Positions 1 to 6,083 of a stretch of 11,690 bases of DNA are shown piece after piece (position 1 is the stretch's first letter; each line of letters begins with the position of its first letter). The stretch covers positions 1 to 11,690 of the forward strand of contig VBON01000007.1 of the NCBI GenBank assembly GCA_005877525.1, in the 5' to 3' direction. A program made the translations under genes and the position numbers. Under the pieces are notes generated by a model. The model searched no databases, was not told the DNA's origin, and was given only the letters and a program-made list of their open reading frames with translations. The stretch comes from Nitrospirota bacterium. GTDB lineage: Bacteria; Nitrospirota; Nitrospiria; Nitrospirales; NS-4.

Positions 1-1012
1 TGTCCTGAGGATCGTTCGGAATCTCGCCCTCGATCGGAGCCGACGGCACCACGAAATTGATCTTCGGTTTCGCCGTCAGCGGGTCGATCGGCAAAGGATC
101 CGAGAACGGGTCTGCTTCCTTCTCCCGCTCACAGACCGAGTTTACAAAATTGGCAATGTGCCAGCGCTCTTCCACCGTGGTGTTGTCGGCGAAGGACGGC
201 ATCGGCGTCCCGTTGACGCCGGTGGACATGGTTCTGAAGATCGTCACCACATTGTAGGGTTCTTCTCGGCTCCCCCTAAAATTCCAACACTTATGCCAGT
301 TCGCCGGCTGGATGGGGAAGCCCCAGTCGTCCTTCAGGTTGAAGGGGTTGCCATCACCTCGGCCCTCGTTTCCATGGCACTCCACGCACTTCTTATCGAC
401 GATAAGCTGCCTGCCCTTCTCAATGCTCTCCTTGGCGTATTTCACCTGCTTGATCGCCGACTTATCTCGGACGTCGAGGATGCTGAAGGTCTCGGTTTTA
501 TCGTCGAACTTTCGGTCCTTAACAAGCTGTGTGGTCACAAAAGACAGCACTTGTAACCGCTGCTGTTCCGTCAGAATGCCGTCCCAAGGAGGCATGGCCG
601 ACCCCGGCAGACCGTGCGTCACGGTATCGAAAAGGTCGTTCTGACCCGCAACCGGCTTCGTGGGATCAAAGAGCGGCAGTTCCCCACTGGCAGTGTGTCG
701 GATTTTGAAGGTCCCCTGATTGAAGTTCCGAGGACGCGGCCAGAGCCGATCGGCGCCAGGGCCGTCGCCTCCCCCGTCGACACCGTGACACCAGACGCAC
801 TTGCGGAAATAGATTTTCTTCCCGGCCTCGATCATCGCCGGATCAGGTTTCGGAGGCACAGGCCCCTTTATGAACCCGGGAGATAGGCCGGACTCGGCTG
901 CTGTTTCAGTCCCGGTGGACATAATGACCGCGCCTGCCGCCACACCGAAGGCGATGGCCAGCGTTCCGATCACCACACCCTTACGCGTAATGCGCGAGAA
1001 AAAAGCTTTCAT
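1..1012 (-). CDS. Diheme c-type cytochrome, 3' part outside window (partial)
   Basis: The frame is open from the ATG at 1012 to the window edge, giving 337 residues without a stop. An N-terminal hydrophobic stretch (about residues 12-31) after a basic start is a signal peptide or anchor, so the protein should act in the periplasm. Two haem c sites are visible: CVWCH at 72-76 and CVECH at 209-213. Candidate methionine ligands lie downstream of each (M140 in SAMPPW, M271 in TPMPSF), giving two successive cytochrome c domains. The last visible residues (SAPIEGEIPNDPQD) resemble the entry into an ethylbenzene-dehydrogenase-gamma/NxrC-like haem b domain. That domain would be outside the window and is inferred. 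A TAGGGG-like ribosome site precedes the ATG. It lies 37 bp after the monoheme cytochrome, as the last visible gene of the left operon. Likely role: periplasmic electron carrier for the bd-like oxidase. Confidence 0.88.
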   Translation of the reverse strand, partial: MKAFFSRITRKGVVIGTLAIAFGVAAGAVIMSTGTETAAESGLSPGFIKGPVPPKPDPAMIEAGKKIYFRKCVWCHGVDGGGDGPGADRLWPRPRNFNQGTFKIRHTASGELPLFDPTKPVAGQNDLFDTVTHGLPGSAMPPWDGILTEQQRLQVLSFVTTQLVKDRKFDDKTETFSILDVRDKSAIKQVKYAKESIEKGRQLIVDKKCVECHGNEGRGDGNPFNLKDDWGFPIQPANWHKCWNFRGSREEPYNVVTIFRTMSTGVNGTPMPSFADNTTVEERWHIANFVNSVCEREKEADPFSDPLPIDPLTAKPKINFVVPSAPIEGEIPNDPQD

Positions 1013-1049
1013 TGCTGAACCCCTACGGTTAAAATTATTGTCGTAACCA

Positions 1050-1544
1050 TTAATCCCACGTTCTTGGATAGTAGCCGGTATGCCAGTATTCGAACAGGAT
1101 CACCTTCCAGATCTCGTCGGTCGTGAGATGCTGTTCCCACGGCGGCATCACGGAGGCCCAGGGGAACGCTTCACGCGGCAGTCCGATTCCTCCCTTCGAC
1201 ACCCGCCAGAACACAAAGGTTTCCTGAAGCTGCGCGATTGTGCCCGGATCCGTGAAATTCGCAGGGATCGGATTGAATGCAAAGGCAAACATCCCGCGGC
1301 CGTTCAAATTGTCGCCGTGACAGAAGTGGCAGTTCTGGAAAAAGATCTGCCCCCCTTCACGGACATACTGCAGATACGGCGGCGCCTTCTCGTCCCACGG
1401 ATTCCCGTCCTGGTACTTGTTCTGAACCTTGTCGGAATATTGCCCGTTGTCATCGACCCGGAACGGGCTCGATGCGGTCTGGAGCACGATGGTCTTGCCA
1501 TGGACTTTGGTGCTGGCCGGCGGTGCGGGATGCACCGTGCGCAA
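1050..1544 (-). CDS. Monoheme cytochrome c domain protein, probably the 3' half of a frameshifted gene
   Basis: One haem c site is present, CHFCH at residues 72-76 counted from the TTG at 1544, with a likely methionine ligand M133 in SVMPPWE. The fold looks like a single class I cytochrome c domain. There is no signal peptide, although haem c attachment needs export to the periplasm. The frame is closed upstream by a TGA at 1571-1569 and contains no ATG or GTG between that stop and the haem domain; TTG at 1544 is the only usable start and has no clear ribosome site. The open codons just upstream read NHVDEPIE before this start and look like continuing coding sequence. The gene directly upstream ends at 1555 with a helix whose C-terminus should face the periplasm. 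I infer that the two were one membrane-anchored cytochrome. The haem assignment is firm; the start is not. Confidence 0.8.
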   Translation of the reverse strand: MRTVHPAPPASTKVHGKTIVLQTASSPFRVDDNGQYSDKVQNKYQDGNPWDEKAPPYLQYVREGGQIFFQNCHFCHGDNLNGRGMFAFAFNPIPANFTDPGTIAQLQETFVFWRVSKGGIGLPREAFPWASVMPPWEQHLTTDEIWKVILFEYWHTGYYPRTWD

Positions 1545-1554
1545 CTCGATCGGC

Positions 1555-1571
1555 TCATCGACGTGGTTTCA
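1555..1571 (-). other. Candidate +1 frameshift junction between anchor and cytochrome frames
   Basis: Reading the minus strand, the membrane-protein frame runs ATG AAA CCA CGT CGA TGA and stops at 1555. The cytochrome frame is closed by TGA at 1571-1569 and open after it. Any shift joining the two frames must fall in this 17-base interval. Dropping one A of the AAA at 1569-1567 gives SFNSM followed by NHVDEPIEL and then the cytochrome. No classical slippery heptamer is present, so an indel (real or from sequencing) is more likely than programmed frameshifting. This is inference. Confidence 0.5.
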
Positions 1572-1974
1572 TGCTGTTGAAGCTGAGCCAACCCACTAAA
1601 ATCGGCAAGAGAATCACGATCGCGATTTTCAGAAACTTTGTTCCCCCGCTGGTGGCATCAGCGACCTTGATGATAGGCCGGCGAAAATCCTGCCAGGCCT
1701 CCTCGGTCGACGACACCCACATGAAGATTCCGATCAGCGTCATGGTCGCATAGATTGCTCGCACGCTGAACGGAACGGGTGGATAGATTCTGTACGTGAA
1801 ATAGAAAATCGAATAGACAAACAAGAGGGTCGCCTGCAGAAGCTTGTTGACCTTGAGTCCCATCTTCTTATCCAGAAGATAGAAAACCCCGATAAACAAG
1901 AGCGCTTGCCCTCCCATTTCCAGCAACATCTGGATGGGCATGTAGCCCTCAACTAATTTCGGTGGCCACGTCAT
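1555..1974 (-). CDS. Four-helix membrane protein, probable anchor half of a membrane cytochrome c
   Basis: A 139-residue, strongly hydrophobic protein. Likely membrane helices lie at about residues 13-34, 45-64, 70-88 and 114-132. Positive residues in DKKMGLKVNK (35-44) and FRRPIIK (97-103) place those loops in the cytoplasm, so both termini should face the periplasm. The ATG at 1974 is supported by AGGAG at 1987-1983 with an 8-base spacer. I do not recognise a family. It sits between a diheme membrane cytochrome (49-bp gap) and a monoheme cytochrome that lacks an export signal (10 bp between stop and TTG). The predicted periplasmic C-terminus is where a fused cytochrome domain would need to be. 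Likely role: membrane anchor or electron-transfer subunit of the oxidase complex, possibly truncated by a frameshift. Confidence 0.8.
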   Translation of the reverse strand: MTWPPKLVEGYMPIQMLLEMGGQALLFIGVFYLLDKKMGLKVNKLLQATLLFVYSIFYFTYRIYPPVPFSVRAIYATMTLIGIFMWVSSTEEAWQDFRRPIIKVADATSGGTKFLKIAIVILLPILVGWLSFNSMKPRR

Positions 1975-1982
1975 AGGCTAAT

Positions 1983-1987
1983 CTCCT
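1983..1987 (-). promoter_or_regulatory. Ribosome binding site AGGAG for the four-helix protein
   Basis: AGGAG on the minus strand lies 8 bases before the ATG at 1974. It shows that the membrane-protein half has a normal initiation signal, which the cytochrome half at 1544 lacks. Confidence 0.65.
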
Positions 1988-2023
1988 AAATTCTTAGGCC
2001 GAATTATATCCGGATTAAGTCAC

Positions 2024-3460
2024 CTACTCGATCTTCGGCGGTGGCTTCCCTTCTTCCAGTTGAGAGAGATAATTAATGATCTTGTTAATCGCTGCGGCAT
2101 TGAGCTTCTTCCCAAAGTCCTTCGGCATGATATTGTCCGGAAATGGAGGCACGACATATTTGCTCGGCGTGATAATCGATTCCATGATGTATTCACGCAC
2201 CGTAGTCGCGTTGCCTTTGTAGTTGGGATCTTTCAGCCGGATCGGCGCATTCGTTTTTTCGACCAGCTTCGGCCCGACCGCGCCGACCGCGCCTGGGATG
2301 CCTGGAATCGTGTGACAGGCAAAGCATAGGGCCTTCGTGAAAATCTCATTTACCGGCTCATCGCCCGTCACGACCGGAGCTCCAGCCACCGGCGCGCCCG
2401 GAGCACCCGGTGCACCTGCCGGCTTCGCCCTGTCCTTCTCAGGAATAAACTTGAAGTAGGCTTTCTCGATCTCATCCGGCGGCGGCGGTTCACCGCCCTC
2501 GCGCGCGAACAGCCACGTGTCCACGGCAATTAACTCGTCAATGGTAAGACCGATCGGCGGCTTGTGGATCGCCGGCATCGGGCTTTCTTTATCGTTCGTT
2601 CCCTTCACCCCAAAGCCTGCGACGACATAGCAGTTCGGACACGCATGGGATTCGGCAATATACTCTACGGCAGTCTGCGCGGTTCCACAGCCCGGGCACG
2701 CCTCTTTTTGTACGGTATCCCGTTTGTTGGGGTCGGCTTGGCTGTACTTGGGATCTTTGAGCCGTTCGAGGGCGCGCGTTGGAATCCCGAAAAGATTCGG
2801 CGCTCTCTCACTCAAAAAACCCTTCTGGAAACCGTGGCACAGCGGGCACTGGCCCTTTCCGATCGCGCCCTGCGTGCCGCTCGCCCCAATCGCCCCGAAA
2901 ATGAGCTTCTCGCCAAACTCGGCACGGTCGGCGGCAGACATCTCTTTGACATTTTTGCCCCCTTCAGCTTCGAGCGGCGGGGGATCGGCTTTCACTTGCG
3001 GGAGCCAATTGCCGAAGCCCGCCAGGCAGGCGGCGACAAAGAACATGAACCCGCCAATCTGCAAAAGAACCCGGACCCCCGTGAAGTACATCGCCATCAT
3101 GAAGCAGGCGACAGTGAACATCACGAGAGAGACGGGCAGGAATCGCGGCTCGCCGGGAGCGCCCGCGCTTTCGTCGTTAAAATTCATCGCGTAATTCGCG
3201 ACTGCGATGAAGAACATACTATAGCCAAGAAGGCCGACCAGGGACTTAAATACCAATTCACCCCGGTTGGGGTCATCCTTGCGACCGAACTGGAAATAGA
3301 GCAGAAGAGCAATAATGACCAAACCGCCCGGCCAGCCGAGGGAAAACGCCCTGCGCATGAGTTGCGACGCCCCGGAATCCGGGAGCATGAAAAGTAACAC
3401 TGCGGCAATGGCGAAGATTAATACAGCGGTAATAGTACCCAAGACCCTAGCGGTAAACAT
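2024..3460 (-). CDS. Membrane-anchored diheme cytochrome c with an embedded four-cysteine site
   Basis: 478 residues. Five likely membrane helices (about 6-27, 43-58, 69-94, 107-129, 131-154) lead into a large C-terminal region, predicted periplasmic. Haem c sites are CPLCH (205-209) and CFACH (379-383); likely methionine ligands are M295 (SPMPAI) and M445 (NIMPKD). The two cytochrome domains appear duplicated: both contain RLKDPxY (233-239, 408-414), an EYIxES-like helix, and a YVV motif before the Met. The first domain also carries two CxxC pairs, CPGC (255-258) and CPNC (274-277). They have no following His, so they are not haem sites and resemble a zinc ribbon or rubredoxin-like metal site. 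A GAPGAPGAP linker (349-357) joins the domains. GGAGGA at 3470-3465 is the ribosome site. It lies 59 bp after oxidase A, so it is a good candidate for its immediate electron donor. Confidence 0.92.
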   Translation of the reverse strand: MFTARVLGTITAVLIFAIAAVLLFMLPDSGASQLMRRAFSLGWPGGLVIIALLLYFQFGRKDDPNRGELVFKSLVGLLGYSMFFIAVANYAMNFNDESAGAPGEPRFLPVSLVMFTVACFMMAMYFTGVRVLLQIGGFMFFVAACLAGFGNWLPQVKADPPPLEAEGGKNVKEMSAADRAEFGEKLIFGAIGASGTQGAIGKGQCPLCHGFQKGFLSERAPNLFGIPTRALERLKDPKYSQADPNKRDTVQKEACPGCGTAQTAVEYIAESHACPNCYVVAGFGVKGTNDKESPMPAIHKPPIGLTIDELIAVDTWLFAREGGEPPPPDEIEKAYFKFIPEKDRAKPAGAPGAPGAPVAGAPVVTGDEPVNEIFTKALCFACHTIPGIPGAVGAVGPKLVEKTNAPIRLKDPNYKGNATTVREYIMESIITPSKYVVPPFPDNIMPKDFGKKLNAAAINKIINYLSQLEEGKPPPKIE

Positions 3461-3519
3461 TCATTCCTCCACTCCTCCTACCTGGTAGGCAGCACCCCGC
3501 GAAGCCTATGTGCTGACTG

Positions 3520-5427
3520 TTAGTGGCTTGACGCCGGGAGCGGTACCTTCTGCCCTGCGGGTACCGTAACCGGAGCCTTTTTTATCCCCAAAGATCCGAG
3601 CCAGAACACAAAAAGGATCGTCACCCAGAAGAACAGCACGTTGAAGGAAATCATGTTCGCGCCGAAGCCGATGGTATGCGTAAAGGCCCATGGCGAGTTG
3701 TCTCGCATGATTTCATTCACATGCCAGAACAGCCGCACTGAAGAGCGGATATAGCCCATCAACCCCATCATCCATGTGAAGGCTGTGGCGAGCATGATGA
3801 GCGCATACTGAGAGCGCACTGAGATTTGACCCCATGCGATCGGCCCCGTGTCTTTCGCGCCTCTTAACATAAAGGAATTGAGGATTACCCCTATGAAGAG
3901 GCACGATAACGTGGACGCCACCTGAGGCACAGAGAGCCCTACTCGGACGTTGGCGGGGATGTAGTACCCGTAGATCGCCAGCCAAATTATGTTGATAAAG
4001 GCCATGGCGAACAGCCCGACCAAGAAGGCGTTTCCGAGCGGCGCCCACCGCACCGTCGGAATCTTATTGGCCCGTTGATACATGATAAAGCTCAACACCG
4101 TGGTCGTGATGATGGTGTTGATCGCCCCATTCTTCGCGGACATCACGCCGTAATTCCCCAACACCGGATGCTGCTGGCCGCCCATTGCCTTGAGCTCGGC
4201 CGGCGTCATGACGATCGTGTGCGGGGTCAACCACACGATGAAGCAGGTAATAAGAACAAACACCATGTACTTGATGTACTTCTGATACCGCTCCGCACCG
4301 CGCATCCGCTCCATCCCTTGCCACAGATAGTAATTAGCCGTGAGAAAGAGGGCGCCGATCATGACTGCCTGAATGATGAACAGCCACGCCAGCAATCCGC
4401 CCATCAAGGTAATGCCCATCTGCTGCCGGTAAGCATAGACCTCCCGCATCAGCCAATAACCCGCAAAGGGCAGCGGAATCAGGAAGCAGACCCCGATGAA
4501 CATGGCGACATAGCCCATCCAATCGTAATGCGCGCGTTCCTCATCGGTCTTGGCCGTGAGAAACCGATACGCGGCGTAAGCGGCCACGACCCCTCCACCA
4601 AACGCCATATTGCCGAGAAGCCGATGGACATTAATCGGATTCCACAGCGTGGTATGGATCACATGCCAGATGTTGCCCAGATACCGACCCTCCGCATCCA
4701 CGCCGGCAGGGGACTGCATAAAGGCGATCCATGAGTTTGCCAACATCATCAATACTGTCCCGATCACGTTCAGGATCACCGACATGCTCACGTGGACCCA
4801 CTTCAGGAATCCCTCACGCATCTTGTCCCAGCCGTAATAGTAAATGTACAGCGTGCCGCTTTCCGCAATAAAGAGCAGCGCGTAGGTCGCCATCACCGGT
4901 CGGAAGATGCTCGAGAGATATGTGAAGAACGTGGGGTACAGCGTGAGGAAGGTAAAAATAACAATCCCGCCCAAGAGCGCGGTGAGGGAATAGGCGGTCA
5001 GACTGATCTTCACGAAATCGTAGGCGAGTTGATCATATTTCCTCGAAAGAGCCTTGTCCTTGGTGATGACGCCGAGATACTCCACGATCATGCAGAAAAT
5101 GGGCACCGCCAGCACAAAGCTTCCGTAGTAGAGATGCTGCTGAAGACCTACCCACAGGAGTACTCGGCTCTCGAAGTTATAACGGGGATAGTCTTTCGGA
5201 CCGTCCGTGGTTTTGGGAGCCGGGGCTCCCATGACCGGTCCTTCATTCTTGTACCAGACGTCCCGCGACTTCTCCACAGGCTTCGCCGGCGAGGCCGCCG
5301 GTGCGGTTTCTCCGCTTGCTCCCGTGGGGAACGATAGGAACAAGGGCAGTAAGAGCAGCCCGGTGAATGTTCCGAGCGCTAAGAGGGCCCAGATCTTTTT
5401 TCGGGCTTGCTTCGTCACGGTAGCCAT
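3520..5427 (-). CDS. Cytochrome bd-like oxidase subunit (CydA-like), paralogue A
   Basis: 635 residues, a polytopic membrane protein with an N-terminal hydrophobic signal or anchor (about 11-32) and a periplasmic leader ending in DYPRY. The middle matches CydA: QQH with H98 at the E. coli H19 position, AES (E189) followed by a YYYGWDKM segment like CydA FGWDRL, ANSW...SPAG (230-242) like ANGW...PVG, H268 at the H186 position, and YRQQMGITLMGG (333-344) with M342 at the M393 position. Only about 15 residues separate the helix after H268's helix from this motif, so the large periplasmic quinol-binding Q-loop is absent. About 290 further residues with extra helices follow, beyond ordinary CydA. 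No cydB is present. The flanking cytochrome c genes suggest a cytochrome-c-type electron input. Related bd-like oxidases are known from Nitrospira genomes. A strong AAGGAGGT at 5440-5433 supports the start. Whether it reduces oxygen is not shown by sequence. Confidence 0.9.
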   Translation of the reverse strand: MATVTKQARKKIWALLALGTFTGLLLLPLFLSFPTGASGETAPAASPAKPVEKSRDVWYKNEGPVMGAPAPKTTDGPKDYPRYNFESRVLLWVGLQQHLYYGSFVLAVPIFCMIVEYLGVITKDKALSRKYDQLAYDFVKISLTAYSLTALLGGIVIFTFLTLYPTFFTYLSSIFRPVMATYALLFIAESGTLYIYYYGWDKMREGFLKWVHVSMSVILNVIGTVLMMLANSWIAFMQSPAGVDAEGRYLGNIWHVIHTTLWNPINVHRLLGNMAFGGGVVAAYAAYRFLTAKTDEERAHYDWMGYVAMFIGVCFLIPLPFAGYWLMREVYAYRQQMGITLMGGLLAWLFIIQAVMIGALFLTANYYLWQGMERMRGAERYQKYIKYMVFVLITCFIVWLTPHTIVMTPAELKAMGGQQHPVLGNYGVMSAKNGAINTIITTTVLSFIMYQRANKIPTVRWAPLGNAFLVGLFAMAFINIIWLAIYGYYIPANVRVGLSVPQVASTLSCLFIGVILNSFMLRGAKDTGPIAWGQISVRSQYALIMLATAFTWMMGLMGYIRSSVRLFWHVNEIMRDNSPWAFTHTIGFGANMISFNVLFFWVTILFVFWLGSLGIKKAPVTVPAGQKVPLPASSH

Positions 5428-5432
5428 TGCGT

Positions 5433-5440
5433 ACCTCCTT
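5433..5440 (-). promoter_or_regulatory. Strong Shine-Dalgarno AAGGAGGT before oxidase A
   Basis: A full anti-16S match, AAGGAGGT, lies 5 bases before the ATG at 5427. It is the best ribosome site in the window and suggests high translation of the bd-like subunit. Confidence 0.8.
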
Positions 5441-5473
5441 GAAACAACTTAGATCAAGAATGATTCCAGGTTC

Positions 5474-5641
5474 TTACTTTCGAAACATGTAAAAATAGTC
5501 GAGTCCCTGCATATTCATAAGGGCCCAATCCAACCACGTAAAATAGAGCGCCGCGACGATGAGCGATCCAACGATGAAGACAATCTTCATACCCGTACTA
5601 ACCTGGGTCCCTTGATCTGCCATGCTTGCTCGCTCTGCCAT
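5474..5641 (-). CDS. Small single-helix membrane protein (55 aa)
   Basis: The protein has a polar N-terminus, one membrane helix at about residues 19-40 (KIVFIVGSLIVAALYFTW), and a short tail ending in DYFYMFRK. The open frame begins earlier, at 5659, but GGGGAGG at 5653-5647 lies 5 bases before the ATG at 5641, so that ATG is the likely start. It lies 46 bp upstream of oxidase A and follows another one-helix protein, so all three are probably co-transcribed. I do not recognise a family. By position and size it could be an accessory subunit like the small CydX-type peptides of bd oxidases, though there is no visible sequence match. It has no cysteine or CxxCH; the tail is aromatic. Confidence 0.75.
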   Translation of the reverse strand: MAERASMADQGTQVSTGMKIVFIVGSLIVAALYFTWLDWALMNMQGLDYFYMFRK

Positions 5642-5646
5642 TACTG

Positions 5647-5653
5647 CCTCCCC
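5647..5653 (-). promoter_or_regulatory. Ribosome binding site GGGGAGG deciding the 55-aa start
   Basis: GGGGAGG on the minus strand is correctly spaced from the ATG at 5641 and lies inside the extended frame that starts at 5659. This argues against the longer start. Confidence 0.7.
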
Positions 5654-5696
5654 TGACACATGGATTTATAGAATATCCTAAGAAATAAGGGTCTCA

Positions 5697-5840
5697 CTAT
5701 AAGCACGGACATGGCGTTCCTGCAAACCACCAGAAGAACCATATACCCATCGCGGCAGTTGCATAAAATATCGCCTTCCCGAGCCTGATTTTCCAGTCGG
5801 GATCCCTTACTGTTGGCCCCGTCATCGCTGCTTCAGCCAT
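5697..5840 (-). CDS. Small single-helix membrane protein ending in CPCL (47 aa)
   Basis: ATG at 5840 to TAG at 5699-5697 gives 47 residues. A polar, charged N-terminus (MAEAAMTGPTVRDPDWKIR) is followed by one helix at about residues 22-41 (KAIFYATAAMGIWFFWWFAG) and a C-terminus TPCPCL. GAGGGAG lies immediately upstream of the ATG with a short spacer. It is the first gene of the left operon, 55 bp ahead of the 55-aa protein. No family is recognised. The CxC pair just past the end of the helix would sit near the periplasmic face if the charged N-terminus is cytoplasmic. It could bind a metal, form a disulfide or help in assembly; all three are inference. The hydrophobic pattern, ribosome site and operon position make it credible as a gene. 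Confidence 0.72.
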   Translation of the reverse strand: MAEAAMTGPTVRDPDWKIRLGKAIFYATAAMGIWFFWWFAGTPCPCL

Positions 5841-5862
5841 AACTCCCTCGCCTTTAGGTTTG

Positions 5863-5884
5863 TTTCAGTTAATTTTCAGTTAAT
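5863..5884 (+). repeat. Tandem direct repeat, two 11-bp units TTTCAGTTAAT
   Basis: Two identical, directly abutting units (5863-5873 and 5874-5884) lie 23-44 bp upstream of the first start codon of the left operon. The 11-bp period is close to one helical turn. This fits side-by-side binding sites for a regulator of the oxidase operon, but the sequence alone does not prove it. Confidence 0.7.
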
Positions 5885-5928
5885 TGCTGTTTTGAAATGA
5901 ACTCGCCTGCAGCCGGATCGTGCAAGCC

Positions 5929-5957
5929 TTGACAGTTTCTCGACCGTTGTGTTAGCA
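5929..5957 (+). promoter_or_regulatory. Possible plus-strand promoter before the 34-aa ORF
   Basis: A perfect TTGACA is at 5929-5934. The corresponding -10 region, around GTTAGCAC (5951-5958), is a poor match to TATAAT. A start of transcription near 5965 would give a short leader before the ATG at 5977. No equally good box was found for the minus-strand operon. Confidence 0.35.
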
Positions 5958-5976
5958 CTGCGAAAGATTCCGAAGT

Positions 5977-6081
5977 ATGGGTAAAGATACAAGATTGTTC
6001 GACATTATAGTTTTGGCCGGTATGGTTGTCAACATAATTCTTGCAGTGTTCCTGTTGGTCTATTACTTTGATTTATTATAG
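5977..6081 (+). CDS. Putative 34-aa single-helix membrane peptide
   Basis: ATG at 5977 to TAG at 6079-6081 encodes MGKDTRLFD, then a 20-plus residue hydrophobic helix (IIVLAGMVVNIILAVFLLVYYF), then DLL. A charged, positive N-terminus followed by one clean helix is typical of real membrane micropeptides. It lies outside all minus-strand genes, stops two bases from the convergent SUMF1 gene's stop, and is preceded by a TTGACA box. The ribosome site is weak (GAAG next to the ATG). It uses ATA and TTA codons, unlike its GC-rich neighbours. No family is recognised. It could be a small oxidase-associated peptide divergently transcribed from the left operon, or a chance ORF in AT-rich DNA. Confidence 0.5.
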   Translation: MGKDTRLFDIIVLAGMVVNIILAVFLLVYYFDLL

Positions 6082-6083
6082 AC

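Noticed and set aside
1567..1573. Programmed ribosomal frameshift at the ATGAAAC sequence
   Set aside because: It does not form a standard slippery heptamer, and the needed shift is +1; an indel is the simpler explanation.
158..5337. Many long open frames on the plus strand opposite the cytochrome and oxidase genes
   Set aside because: They lie antisense to genes with clear haem motifs or membrane-helix patterns, show basic or His/Arg-rich low-complexity translations and have no recognisable domains.
5841..5976. Minus-strand promoter with TTGCAC (5925-5920) and a -10 near 5902-5897
   Set aside because: The -10 (GTTCAT) is too poor a match to support a call.
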